Assembly: GCF_017741935.1 (NCBI RefSeq)
Contig: NZ_JAGHMH010000008.1
Location: 1 to 64,000 of the forward strand
DNA length: 64,000 bases
Direction: 5' to 3'
Source: Rhizobium sp. 16-449-1b
Lineage (GTDB): Bacteria; Pseudomonadota; Alphaproteobacteria; Rhizobiales; Rhizobiaceae
Below, piece after piece: positions 26,921-35,480 of this stretch (position 1 is its first letter; each line of letters opens with the position of its first letter). The notes below the pieces were generated by a model that was given only the letters and a program-made list of their open reading frames with translations, was not told where the DNA came from and made no database searches. The position numbers and the translations under genes are program-made.

Positions 26921-28294
26921 TCAACCGTTGACGGCCATACGCTTCTCGTCGCGACCGCTCTTCATCCGCTCGGAGAGCAGGAAGGCGAGCTCGAGCGCCT
27001 GATCGGCATTGAGACGCGGGTCGCAATGCGTGTGGTAGCGGTCGTGCAGGTCTTCCGCCGTCACGGCACGCGCGCCACCCGTGCATTCAGTCACGTCCTT
27101 GCCGGTCATCTCGATGTGGATGCCGCCCGGATGCGAGCCTTCCGCGCGATGGATCTGGAAGAAGCTTTCGACTTCCGACAGGATCCGCTCGAAGGGCCGC
27201 GTCTTGTAGTGGTTGAGCGTGATCGTGTTGCCGTGCATCGGATCGCAAGACCAGACGACCTTGCGGCCTTCCTTCTCGACCGCGCGGATGAGACGCGGCA
27301 GATGCTCGGCGACCTTGTCGTGGCCGAAACGGCAGATCAGCGTCAGACGACCGGCTTCGTTCTGAGGGTTCAGCACGTCGATCAGGTTCAACAGGTCGTC
27401 CGCCTGCAGCGTCGGGCCGCACTTCAGACCGATCGGGTTCTTGATCCCACGGCAGTATTCCACATGCGCGTGATCGAGCTGGCGCGTGCGGTCGCCGATC
27501 CAGATCATGTGGCCAGACGTGGCATACCAGTCGCCCGAGGTCGAATCGACACGCGTCAGCGCTTCTTCATAGCCGAGAAGCAGCGCTTCGTGGCTGGTGA
27601 AGAAATCGGTCTCGCGCAGGCTCGGCTGGTTCTCGGCGGTGATGCCGATCGCCTTCATGAAATCCATCGTCTCGCTGATGCGATCCGCCAGCTTGCGATA
27701 GCGTTCGCCCTGCGGGCTGTCCTTGATGAAGCCGAGCATCCACTGGTGCACGTTCTCGAGGTTGGCATAGCCACCCATCGCAAACGCGCGCAGAAGGTTC
27801 AGCGTCGCGGCCGACTGGCGGTACGCCATGGCCTGGCGTTCCGGGTTCGGAATACGCGCTTCCTCGGTGAACTCGATGCCGTTGATGATATCGCCACGGT
27901 AGCTCGGCAGCGACACGCCATCGAGCGTTTCGATGCCCGAGGAGCGCGGCTTGGCGAACTGACCGGCGATACGGCCAACCTTGACGACAGGAAGCTGCGC
28001 GCCGTAGGTCAGGACGACAGCCATCTGCAGGAAGGCGCGGAAGAAGTCGCGGATATTGTCCGCGCCGTGTTCCGCGAAGCTCTCGGCGCAGTCGCCACCC
28101 TGCAAGAGGAAGCCGTTACCTTCGGCCACATTGGCAAGATGCTTTTTCAGACGACGCGCCTCGCCTGCGAAAACGAGCGGAGGATACGACGCCAGCTGGG
28201 CTTCCGTCGCCGCAACTGCTGCCTGATCCGGATAATCCGGAACCTGCTGGATCGGTTTTTGCCGCCAACTGTTCGGAGTCCAATTCTGTGCCAT
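26921..28294 (-). CDS. aroG: Class II 3-deoxy-7-phosphoheptulonate (DAHP) synthase
   Basis: This 457-residue enzyme condenses phosphoenolpyruvate and erythrose 4-phosphate in the first step of the shikimate pathway. It is the plant-like class II type, shown by [83 protein letters not shown] and [11 protein letters not shown]. The metal-binding Cys (GGDCAES) and His residues are intact. The ATG at 28294 is preferred; a GTG three codons upstream is possible. It is monocistronic on the minus strand between two Tad-like loci on the plus strand, and ends at a strong terminator. Confidence 0.95.
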   Translation of the reverse strand: MAQNWTPNSWRQKPIQQVPDYPDQAAVAATEAQLASYPPLVFAGEARRLKKHLANVAEGNGFLLQGGDCAESFAEHGADNIRDFFRAFLQMAVVLTYGAQLPVVKVGRIAGQFAKPRSSGIETLDGVSLPSYRGDIINGIEFTEEARIPNPERQAMAYRQSAATLNLLRAFAMGGYANLENVHQWMLGFIKDSPQGERYRKLADRISETMDFMKAIGITAENQPSLRETDFFTSHEALLLGYEEALTRVDSTSGDWYATSGHMIWIGDRTRQLDHAHVEYCRGIKNPIGLKCGPTLQADDLLNLIDVLNPQNEAGRLTLICRFGHDKVAEHLPRLIRAVEKEGRKVVWSCDPMHGNTITLNHYKTRPFERILSEVESFFQIHRAEGSHPGGIHIEMTGKDVTECTGGARAVTAEDLHDRYHTHCDPRLNADQALELAFLLSERMKSGRDEKRMAVNG

Positions 28295-28612
28295 CTCGTT
28301 CACCTGTCTCAGTATCCGGTACCGGCCGGATATCCCGTCTTTAAAATACTGGCGGCTTATAACCGTTTAGCTTCATCTTGCATAGCGGGGTTCGGCGCGC
28401 TTTTGTCCGCCTCATCGCGCCATGCAATGACGCCCAATAAAGGTATTCGCGGCCACGTTTTCAAACATCCTGCGCGCCCTTAACGTTCGATATACCAAGA
28501 CGCTTTGTATCTAATTTATGCTTTGACACTAAGGATCGTCCTGTTTTGACACAGCGGGGCATGACGCTTCGGTTTTTTCAAGAATGACGTTTCAATTCTT
28601 CGGATACTTCCA
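28295..28612. promoter_or_regulatory. Divergent promoter region between aroG and a TadG-like gene
   Basis: This 318-base gap holds no ORF I can support. It must carry the start signals of both flanking genes. On the plus strand TTTGACAC occurs twice (28522-28529 and 28545-28552), 23 bases apart, each resembling a -35 element. No attenuator-like peptide rich in aromatic residues or clear operator is visible toward aroG. Confidence 0.4.
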
Positions 28613-29935
28613 ATGCGCATGTTTGATCGCCTCATGGCGGATCGCTCGGGCAATTTCGGCCTGATCACCGCCCTTCTCGCGGTTCCATTGATCGGTGCAG
28701 CCGGCCTGTCGATCGATTTCTCGCACGCACTCAGCATGCGCACGCAGCTTCAGGCGGCAGCCGATGCCGCGGCCGTCGGCGCGGTCGCGCAAATGTCGCC
28801 GGCGATGAAGCGGGCGCAGACGATGACCGGAGACGGCCCGATCGCAACCGGCAACACCGACGCACAAGAGCTCTTCCGTTCGCAGATCGCAGGCGAAGCC
28901 GCCAACTTTCCGATCGACGTCAGTGTCGATGTCGTGAAAACAGGCAACGTGCTGACCTCATCCGTCACCTTCCAGACGCGGGTGCCGACCTCCTTCATGC
29001 AGATCCTCGGCCAGACCAGCATGCCGATCTCGGGCACGGCAACGGCCCGCTACGAAACGCCGTCCTACATGGACTTCTACATGCTGCTCGACAACACGCC
29101 CTCTATGGGCGTCGGCGCGACGCAGGATGATATCAACAAGATGCTCAAGGCCACGAAGAATGGCTCCGACGGCACCTGCGCATTCGCCTGTCACATCGTC
29201 TCGACATCAGGCGTCGAGGACAAGAACAGCTATTACAACATTGCCCGAAACAACAAGATAACGATCCGCATCGACGTTGTCGCACAAGCGGTCAAGGCAC
29301 TGATGGCGAAGGCGACCGACACGCAGACCTTGGAAAACCAGTTCCGCGTGGCCGCCTACACATTCGGCAAGACCGCCCAGGACGCCAAGCTCTTCAAGGT
29401 TGCCGAGATCAACAACGATCTCGGCAAGGTCGCGACGGCAACCAGCGCCATTCAGTTGATGAGCATCCCCTATCAAAACTACAACAGCGATCAGCAGACG
29501 AGCTTCGACAACGCGCTCGCCGGGATCAAGGATGAGATCAAGGGCACCATCGGTAAAGGCACGAGCGATGCCGACCGCCAGAAGATCGTGTTCTTCGTGG
29601 CCGATGGCGTCGGCGATAGCGCCAAGCCATCAGGCTGCACCAGCCCGCGCGGTGCCAATGGCAATCGCTGCATCGAGCCCATCGACGTGAAGAGCTGCAC
29701 GGCGCTCAAGGACAAGGGCATCAAGATCGCCGTCCTCTACACGCCCTATCTGCCGTTGCCCGAGAACGGCTTCTACAATGACTGGGTCAAGCCCTTCGAA
29801 GGCAAGATCTCGACGAAAATGCAGGAATGCGCGAGCCCGGGCCTCTACTTCGCCGTCAGCCCAACTGACGGCATCGCCGAGGCCATGCAGGCGCTGTTCA
29901 TGAAGATCGTCAGCACGCCTCGCATTACCAGCTAA
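28613..29935 (+). CDS. TadG-like protein with von Willebrand factor A-like domain
   Basis: This is a 440-residue protein with the TadE/G membrane segment at the start (ADRSGNFGLITALLAVPLIGAAGLSIDFS) and a VWA-like domain from ~residue 155. The metal-ion-dependent adhesion site begins YMLLDNTPSMGVGATQ, that is D-x-T-x-S where D-x-S-x-S is usual; the later parts include FVADGVGDS and GIKIAVLYTPYLPLPENGFY. Such proteins are exported and may act in surface attachment, but no partner Tad genes are adjacent. Cysteine pairs (TCAFACH, SGCTSP, NRCIE, KSCTA) suggest disulfides. A 17-base tandem duplication spans its stop codon. Confidence 0.82.
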   Translation: MRMFDRLMADRSGNFGLITALLAVPLIGAAGLSIDFSHALSMRTQLQAAADAAAVGAVAQMSPAMKRAQTMTGDGPIATGNTDAQELFRSQIAGEAANFPIDVSVDVVKTGNVLTSSVTFQTRVPTSFMQILGQTSMPISGTATARYETPSYMDFYMLLDNTPSMGVGATQDDINKMLKATKNGSDGTCAFACHIVSTSGVEDKNSYYNIARNNKITIRIDVVAQAVKALMAKATDTQTLENQFRVAAYTFGKTAQDAKLFKVAEINNDLGKVATATSAIQLMSIPYQNYNSDQQTSFDNALAGIKDEIKGTIGKGTSDADRQKIVFFVADGVGDSAKPSGCTSPRGANGNRCIEPIDVKSCTALKDKGIKIAVLYTPYLPLPENGFYNDWVKPFEGKISTKMQECASPGLYFAVSPTDGIAEAMQALFMKIVSTPRITS

Positions 29936-29957
29936 GAGGCATCACCAGCTAATAGGC
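29924..29957. repeat. 17-base tandem duplication across a stop codon
   Basis: ATTACCAGCTAAGAGGC (29924-29940) is followed immediately by ATCACCAGCTAATAGGC (29941-29957), identical at 15 of 17 positions. The first copy encodes the last three codons and stop of the TadG-like gene, so the second copy contains a back-up stop just downstream. Confidence 0.85.
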
Positions 29958-29964
29958 GTGCGGA

Positions 29965-31350
29965 TCAGACCCGCACCCCATCCTTCAACTTGTAGCTCGG
30001 CGCATACATGGTGACGAGCTCTTCGGCGGCGGTCGGGTGCACCGCCATGGTCCGGTCGAAATCATCCTTCGTGCAGCCGGCCTTCAGCGTAATGCCGAGA
30101 AGCTGCGCCATCTCGCCGGCGTCGTGGCCGAGAATATGGGCGCCGATAACCTTGCGGCTTGCCGCATCGACGATCAGCTTCATGATCATCTTCTCGGTCC
30201 GTCCCGACAGCGTCGCCTTCATCGGCCGGAACTGCGCCCGGTAGACCTCGACATCGTTGTAGCGCTTGCCGGCCTCTTCCTCGGTCAATCCCACCGTGCC
30301 GATCTCGGGCTGCGAGAATACGGCGGTCGCGATCGTATCGTGATCGGGCTTCGTCGGGTTGTTCTTGTATTCGGTCTCGATGAAGCACATCGCCTCGTGG
30401 ATCGCCACCGGCGTCAGCTGTACCCGGTCGGTGACATCACCCAGCGCGTAGATATTCTCGACGCTGGTGCGCGAGTAGTCGTCGACCACGATGGCGCCCT
30501 GCGCATTCGTCTCGACGCCCGCCGCCTCGAGCCCGAGCCCATGCGTGTTCGGCACACGACCGATGGCGAGCATCACCACGTCGGCGTTCATCGTTCCGTT
30601 GTTGAGCGTCTCGACGACCAGTCCGTCCTCGCCCTTCGCCACGCTCTTCAGCATGTCGTGGCACTGGATCTTGATCCCCTTGGCCACCATCGCCTCGTGC
30701 AGGCCGCGCCGCAGGTCATGATCGAAGCGCGACAGGATTTCCGCGCCGCGATAGACGAGCGTCGTCTCGACGCCGAGCCCATGGAAGATATTGGCGAATT
30801 CCACCGCGATATAGCCGCCGCCGACAATCACGATCGAGCGTGGCAGCTCTTCCAGATGAAAAGCCTCGTTGGAGGTGATGCAGAGATCATGGCCGGGCAG
30901 CGCGCCATGCAGGTTCGGCGTTCCGCCAGTCGCGATCACGATCGTCTTCGCCGTCACCGTCTTGCCGGTGTTGACCAGCCGCACCGTGTGCCGGTCGACG
31001 AGTTCAGCACGCGTATCGAGGATCTCGGCGTTGGCGCCGGAAAGCCCCTTCTTGTAGAGCCCCTCGAGCCGGGTGATCTCGGCATCCTTGGCCGCGATCA
31101 GCTTCTTCCAGTCGAACGTGCTTTCGCCGACGGTCCAGCCGAAGCCTGCCGCATCCTCGAAATGCTCGTGATATTGCGAGGCGTAGACGAAGAGCTTCTT
31201 CGGCACGCAGCCGCGAATGACGCAGGTGCCGCCGTAGCGATACTCTTCGGCGATCGCCACCTTCTTGCCGAGGGCCGCCGCAACGCGCGCGCTACGCACC
31301 CCGCCCGAGCCGCCACCGATGACAAAGAGGTCGTAATCATAGGCTGTCAT
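29965..31350 (-). CDS. gor: Glutathione-disulfide reductase
   Basis: This 461-residue flavoprotein reduces oxidised glutathione with NADPH. The FAD-binding motif is VIGGGSGGVRSARVAA, the redox disulfide is Cys43/Cys48 (GGTCVIRGCVPKKL), the NADPH-binding site VIVGGGYIAVEFANIFHGLG is followed by arginines in VYRGAEILSRFD that select NADPH, and the active-site His-Glu pair is near the end (VHPTAAEE). The CVIRGCVPKK form is typical of alphaproteobacterial and plant enzymes. The ATG at 31350 has CGGAG upstream and is preferred over 31365. Genes for a DUF2059 protein and rpiA precede it on the same strand, with a terminator in between. Confidence 0.95.
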   Translation of the reverse strand: MTAYDYDLFVIGGGSGGVRSARVAAALGKKVAIAEEYRYGGTCVIRGCVPKKLFVYASQYHEHFEDAAGFGWTVGESTFDWKKLIAAKDAEITRLEGLYKKGLSGANAEILDTRAELVDRHTVRLVNTGKTVTAKTIVIATGGTPNLHGALPGHDLCITSNEAFHLEELPRSIVIVGGGYIAVEFANIFHGLGVETTLVYRGAEILSRFDHDLRRGLHEAMVAKGIKIQCHDMLKSVAKGEDGLVVETLNNGTMNADVVMLAIGRVPNTHGLGLEAAGVETNAQGAIVVDDYSRTSVENIYALGDVTDRVQLTPVAIHEAMCFIETEYKNNPTKPDHDTIATAVFSQPEIGTVGLTEEEAGKRYNDVEVYRAQFRPMKATLSGRTEKMIMKLIVDAASRKVIGAHILGHDAGEMAQLLGITLKAGCTKDDFDRTMAVHPTAAEELVTMYAPSYKLKDGVRV

Positions 31351-31435
31351 GGGGATCTCCGGCACAAAACATCAGAAGGAAGGAATCGTCAGGTGGAAGG
31401 AAGGCTTGATATAGTACCGATATCGCCAAAAACAA

Positions 31436-31457
31436 AAGCCCCGGCGAACCGGGGCTT
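31436..31457 (-). terminator. Hairpin terminator of the DUF2059 gene
   Basis: AAGCCCCGG (31436-31444) and CCGGGGCTT (31449-31457) form a perfect nine-base stem with a CGAA loop. On the minus strand it is followed by TTTTGTTTTT. It separates the DUF2059/rpiA transcript from gor. Confidence 0.85.
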
Positions 31458-31480
31458 CGTATTGACCGATGATGCAAACC

Positions 31481-32044
31481 TTACGGCTTGGCGGCAGGCT
31501 TGGCGGCCGGAGCTGCCGGATCGGTGCCAGCGCCCGGGGCCGGCTTGATCACCTTGGCAAGCTCGGTGCTGGTCGACTTCTGCAGGTCGCGGGAGATGCC
31601 CTGCGCCCAGATGTCGGCGGCCTTGACGGTTTCGCGCGAAGCGATCGGGCCGTCCTTGAGGAGCTTCTGGCCAACCGGCGAGCCGTAGAAGGCGGCGATG
31701 GCATTGAGTTCCTCGACCGTGAACGCCTTGGCGTAGGTGACCGCGGCTTCCTTTTCGAGATCGGCGCGACGCGGTGCAAGCGCCAGCGCCTGCTTGTCGA
31801 CTTCGGCGGTGATCTGGTCCTGGTAGTTCGGCGAATCCTGGATCAGGTCGGCCTTCAGGCGCTCGGCGAGGCCCGGCAGGATGTTATCGAACTGGGTGGT
31901 GGCGCCGATCGCGTCGATAGCCGCGCGGGCTGCCTTCAGCTGTTCCGGCGACGCTTCCTGCGCATGGGCTGCAGAGCCCAGGACAACACCCGAGAGAATG
32001 ACGGTCGCAGCAGCAAAACGGCCAAAACCTGCAAATTTATTCAT
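31481..32044 (-). CDS. Secreted DUF2059 protein
   Basis: This is a 187-residue exported protein. The signal peptide (MNKFAGFGRFAAATVILSGVVLGSAAHA, cleavage after A-H-A) leads to the DUF2059 helical domain: FDNILPGLAERLKADLIQ, then YAKAFTVEELNAIAAFYGSPVGQKLL, the family's most conserved part, and a Pro/Ala/Lys tail (PAAPAAKPAAKP). Function unknown; probably periplasmic. AGGAG lies nine bases before the ATG. It follows rpiA by 15 bases and should be on its transcript; a strong terminator comes next. Confidence 0.85.
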   Translation of the reverse strand: MNKFAGFGRFAAATVILSGVVLGSAAHAQEASPEQLKAARAAIDAIGATTQFDNILPGLAERLKADLIQDSPNYQDQITAEVDKQALALAPRRADLEKEAAVTYAKAFTVEELNAIAAFYGSPVGQKLLKDGPIASRETVKAADIWAQGISRDLQKSTSTELAKVIKPAPGAGTDPAAPAAKPAAKP

Positions 32045-32059
32045 GAGTTCCAACTCCTG

Positions 32060-32758
32060 TTACCTTGTTGCCCGCAGCTCGCGCGCGCCCGCCGGACCGG
32101 CGATGATCGCCAGCGCGGCCATATTGAGAAAGAGCCCGTGCTCCACAACGCCGGGGATCGCATTCAACTGGGTTGAGAGCGCCTCTGCATCAGGAATACG
32201 GCCAAAAGATGCATCGATAATGTAGTGTCCGCCATCCGTGGTGAAATTGCCGTCGCCGGATTGGCGCAGCGTCAATTCACCCGAAAGGCCAAGCCGCGCA
32301 GCCGTCTTTTCGATCGCGATCCGCGTCGAAACGAGGCCGAACATGTTGACTTCGATCGGCAGCGGGAATGCGCCCAGCGTATCCACCAGCTTGCTCTCGT
32401 CGGCGATCACGATCATGCGGCCGGAGGTGGCAGCAACGATCTTCTCGCGCAGCAAGGCTCCACCGCCGCCCTTGATCAGCCCGAGCGCAGAATCGACCTC
32501 GTCGGCGCCGTCGATCGTCAGATCGAGTTCCGGCAGCTCGTCGAGTGACTTCAGGGGAACGCCGAGCTCGACGCAAAGCCGTGCCGTGCGCTCCGATGTC
32601 GGAACGCCCTCGACCTTGAACCCGTCTGCGACCTTTTCGGCAAGCAACCGCACGAATTCCTCGGCCGTGCTTCCGGTTCCGATCCCGAGACGCATCCCAT
32701 GCTCGACATGGGCGAGTGCCGCAGCCGCGGCCTTGATCTTCATTTCGCGGGCGTCCAT
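32060..32758 (-). CDS. rpiA: Ribose-5-phosphate isomerase A
   Basis: This 232-residue enzyme interconverts ribose 5-phosphate and ribulose 5-phosphate in the pentose phosphate pathway. Family markers are [18 protein letters not shown] (phosphate loop), [30 protein letters not shown] (catalytic Asp and Lys region) and [10 protein letters not shown] near the end. The ATG at 32758 gives normal length. It starts divergently from gph across 208 bases and is followed closely by the DUF2059 gene. Confidence 0.96.
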   Translation of the reverse strand: MDAREMKIKAAAAALAHVEHGMRLGIGTGSTAEEFVRLLAEKVADGFKVEGVPTSERTARLCVELGVPLKSLDELPELDLTIDGADEVDSALGLIKGGGGALLREKIVAATSGRMIVIADESKLVDTLGAFPLPIEVNMFGLVSTRIAIEKTAARLGLSGELTLRQSGDGNFTTDGGHYIIDASFGRIPDAEALSTQLNAIPGVVEHGLFLNMAALAIIAGPAGARELRATR

Positions 32759-32966
32759 GCGCCGCTTACTCCCAGTGTTACGTTACGCATTGTTACGTTG
32801 GTTGCGTTGTTTACACGGCCAGCCAGTCAAACGAAAGCCAAAATAACGTCAGACTTTCGAAATCCAAAGCACATGCGGGAGGCCTGCCAGGCCGGGCCAA
32901 AGCGTTGCTTTTGCGGCCTTCATCGCTTAACTCGGATGCATCCCAACTGAACAGGCGAAAACTCCA

Positions 32967-33662
32967 TTGACCCCTGCCCTTGTCGTCTTCGATCTCGACG
33001 GAACGCTCCTCGACACCCATGTCGACCTTGTCGATAGCCTCAATTACACAATCGCAGCACTCGATCTTGCGCCGGTCACCTATGACGACCTGACGCATCT
33101 GGTCGGCCACGGCGCCAAGGTGATGATCGAAAGAGCCTGCAAGCTGCAGGGACATCCGCTGGAGCCCGAGAAATTTCCTGATCTGCTCGAGCGCTTCATC
33201 ACACATTACACTGACAACATGCCGGGCGCGACGGCCCCCTATCCGGGACTGATCGACGCGATGGATCAGTTGAAGGCCAAGGGATACAAGCTCGCCGTCT
33301 GCACCAACAAGCTGGAGGGCCTTGCCCGCACCCTGCTGGAGCGGCTGCAGCTCACCCATTATTTTGACGCCATCACCGGCGGCGACACATTCGCGGTGCG
33401 CAAGCCCGATGCCGGCCATCTGCTCGGCACGATCGAAAAGGCCGGCGGCGACCCCAAGCGCACGATCATGATCGGCGACAGCGCCAACGACATCCTCGTC
33501 GCGCGCAATGCCGCGATCCCCTCGATCGCCGTCCCCTTCGGCTATTCCGACGTCCCGATCGAAAGCCTGCAGCCCACGCACATCATCAAGACCTTCAGCG
33601 AGCTCACGCCTGCGCTGGTGGACGAGCTGATCGACACGGCGGACCTGCGCAACGCTGGCTAA
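32967..33662 (+). CDS. gph: Phosphoglycolate phosphatase-type HAD hydrolase
   Basis: This is a 231-residue haloacid-dehalogenase-superfamily phosphatase. Motif I is VVFDLDGTLLDTHVD (nucleophile and acid/base Asp), motif II is KLAVCTNKLEG, the motif III lysine is in FAVRKPDAGHLL, and motif IV is MIGDSANDI. It should remove phosphate from 2-phosphoglycolate or related metabolites. It starts at a TTG codon (32967) directly before the first conserved residues, with AGGCGA upstream; no ATG or GTG in a suitable place competes. The gene is divergent from rpiA, with which it shares a promoter region. Confidence 0.9.
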   Translation: MTPALVVFDLDGTLLDTHVDLVDSLNYTIAALDLAPVTYDDLTHLVGHGAKVMIERACKLQGHPLEPEKFPDLLERFITHYTDNMPGATAPYPGLIDAMDQLKAKGYKLAVCTNKLEGLARTLLERLQLTHYFDAITGGDTFAVRKPDAGHLLGTIEKAGGDPKRTIMIGDSANDILVARNAAIPSIAVPFGYSDVPIESLQPTHIIKTFSELTPALVDELIDTADLRNAG

Positions 33663-33664
33663 CA

Positions 33665-33698
33665 TTTTCGGTCAAAACACGGTTGTTTTGGCCGAAAA
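33665..33698. terminator. Inverted repeat just after gph
   Basis: TTTTCGGTCAAAACA (33665-33679) pairs with TGTTTTGGCCGAAAA (33684-33698) over 15 bases with one G-T wobble and a four-base loop, two bases after the gph stop. There is no T run beyond the stem, but the A+T-rich outer arms could act as one, in either direction. Confidence 0.6.
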
Positions 33699-33929
33699 CA
33701 TCAGCTCCCGATTGCCGATATGGTGCCGCGTCACTCGCTGGTTTAGCGAATCGCGAGGCCAATCAAATAGCGATCAAACACAGTCGCGGCGCCGTGATTT
33801 CATGTGAAAAAACGTGCTTACGACTGTCAGATCCCCTTCACAATCCGGCCTCAATTGAGGCGCGAACTTGCTCTTGCCGAGGGTAATGGACGTCACATTG
33901 TGTGCAACAATGGATTGAGGAGATCTGAT

Positions 33930-34298
33930 ATGCGCATTCAATTTGCAGCCGCCGCAGCCGTGCTTACCCTCTGCCTTTCCGGCGCCGCCTTCGCCCAGCC
34001 TATGTATTCCAACGACTATACGAACGATAGCGACGGTTTCGCTCCCGTCAAAGTTGCTCCGCCGAAGCCCGTTCACTACACGCAGCACAAGGCGCCGGAA
34101 TATTCCGACGACTACACCAACGACAGCGATGGTTTCGCTCCCGTTCGCGTCGCACCGCCGGTCGACAAGATGTCGACGGCAAGCATCAAGCCACTCCCCC
34201 CATGCGACTATTCGCCGAAAGGTCACGGCCTGCACACCGCAGGCGGCGACAGCGGCGCCTCGCATACCGATGCCTGCCGCGACGTCGGCACCAAGTAG
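33930..34298 (+). CDS. Secreted protein with duplicated DYTNDSDGFAPV motif
   Basis: This is a 122-residue exported protein. The signal peptide (MRIQFAAAAAVLTLCLSGAAFA, cleavage after A-F-A) is followed by a ~20-residue unit beginning YSNDYTNDSDGFAPV at residue 26 and repeated almost exactly (YSDDYTNDSDGFAPV) at residue 58. The Asp-rich core resembles calcium-binding loops loosely, but the canonical D-x-D-x-D-G spacing is only partly met. The C-terminal part has two cysteines (PPCDYSPKG and TDACRDVG). GAGGAG is well placed before the ATG. It is a monocistronic gene ending at a strong terminator. Family and function unknown. Confidence 0.7.
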   Translation: MRIQFAAAAAVLTLCLSGAAFAQPMYSNDYTNDSDGFAPVKVAPPKPVHYTQHKAPEYSDDYTNDSDGFAPVRVAPPVDKMSTASIKPLPPCDYSPKGHGLHTAGGDSGASHTDACRDVGTK

Positions 34299-34308
34299 AC
34301 GTGAAAAA

Positions 34309-34341
34309 GAGAAAGGGCCGGATCGCGACCGGCCCTTTCTC
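34309..34341. terminator. Bidirectional hairpin terminator
   Basis: GAGAAAGGGCCGG (34309-34321) and CCGGCCCTTTCTC (34329-34341) form a perfect 13-base stem. The minus strand continues into CTTTTTCAC, fitting lipB termination; on the plus strand it follows the repeat-protein gene. Confidence 0.85.
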
Positions 34342-34367
34342 AATATCAGCATCGTCCGATGACGCGC

Positions 34368-35078
34368 TCAGCCGTTCACCGTCTCGCCGAAGACCGATTC
34401 GAACGCCTCACGCAAAAGCACATCCACATCATCCATCGTTACCGGCAAGCCGAGATCGACGAGGCTCGTGACTCCATAGGCCGAGATCCCGCAAGGAACG
34501 ATTCCCCCGAAATGATCGAGATCGGGTTCGACATTGAGCGACAGCCCGTGAAACGTCACCCATTTGCGTAAGCGGATGCCGAGCGCCGCGATCTTGTCCT
34601 CCGCCACCGTCCCATCGGGCAGCGGCGGCCTGTCGGGGCGACAGACCCATACGCCGACGCGATCCTCGCGGCGCTCGCCGCGCACGTTCATCTCGCCCAG
34701 CGTACGGATGATCACCTCTTCGAGCGCCGCCACGAAGGCGCGCACATCCTGGCGACGGCGTTTCAGGTCGAGCATCACATAGGCGACCCGCTGGCCAGGC
34801 CCATGATAGGTGTACTCCCCACCGCGCCCGGTGGCATGAACGGGAAAGCGGTCAGGCTGCACGAGATCGCGTGCATCGGCGCTGGTTCCGGCCGTGTAAA
34901 GCGGCGGATGCTCAAGCAGCCACACCAGCTCGTCGCCACCCTCGGCGATATCAGCCACTTCCTGCTCCATGATATCCACAGCCTCCTGATAGGGCACCAG
35001 CCCATCGGAGATCCGCCAGCGCACCGGGCGCGCGCCGGCCTGTGGAAACATGGAAAAATCGAGGTCCGTTCGTAACAT
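34368..35078 (-). CDS. lipB: Octanoyltransferase LipB
   Basis: LipB moves octanoate from acyl-carrier protein to lipoyl domains, the first step of lipoic acid attachment. The 236-residue protein shows [15 protein letters not shown], the [12 protein letters not shown] loop, the catalytic Lys162 ([18 protein letters not shown]) and acyl-thioester Cys196 ([16 protein letters not shown]). The second of two adjacent ATGs, at 35078, is preferred because AAGGA lies six bases upstream of it. It reads away from the tRNA-Leu gene and ends at a strong terminator. Confidence 0.95.
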   Translation of the reverse strand: MLRTDLDFSMFPQAGARPVRWRISDGLVPYQEAVDIMEQEVADIAEGGDELVWLLEHPPLYTAGTSADARDLVQPDRFPVHATGRGGEYTYHGPGQRVAYVMLDLKRRRQDVRAFVAALEEVIIRTLGEMNVRGERREDRVGVWVCRPDRPPLPDGTVAEDKIAALGIRLRKWVTFHGLSLNVEPDLDHFGGIVPCGISAYGVTSLVDLGLPVTMDDVDVLLREAFESVFGETVNG

Positions 35079-35262
35079 AGCCATTCCTTGCGGCCCGCAG
35101 CGCCTGTGATCGCGGGCTTTTTCGAGCATCTATATGGCTCCGAATTGCTGCCTTTACAAACGCTGTCACCTTCTTTGAAAAAATCTGTCACATGGCCCTT
35201 GTGTCCCGAAAAACCTTTTGCTACATGCTGCGTCGCCGGCACAAACCGGCACCTACCACGAT

Positions 35263-35347
35263 GCGGTCGTGGCGGAATTGGTAGACGCGCAGCGTTGAGG
35301 TCGCTGTGGGGCAACCCGTGGAAGTTCGAGTCTTCTCGACCGCACCA
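35263..35347 (+). tRNA. tRNA-Leu(GAG)
   Basis: An 85-base tRNA including encoded CCA. The acceptor stem is GCGGTCG with CGACCGC; the anticodon loop TTGAGGT sits between pairing arms CAGCG and CGCTG, giving anticodon GAG (35297-35299) for CUC/CUU leucine codons. A long variable arm (TGGGGCAACCCGTG) confirms a class II tRNA, and the T arm carries GTTCGAGTC. Confidence 0.95.
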
Positions 35348-35480
35348 TCTCTCTCCTGAGGAGTGAGACCAGCCAGAGCAACTGGCTCCCGACGACGTGA
35401 TATGTCGTCCGCGGCATCTCTTAACGAGAGATTTTATTGTTTATAACGGCTGGATCCCAGCCCAATGAAATTTCTCGAAG

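Noticed and set aside
35263..35347. tRNA-Leu as an attachment site of an integrated element.
   Set aside because: No integrase or repeated 3' tRNA fragment is visible nearby, and the downstream genes have normal composition.
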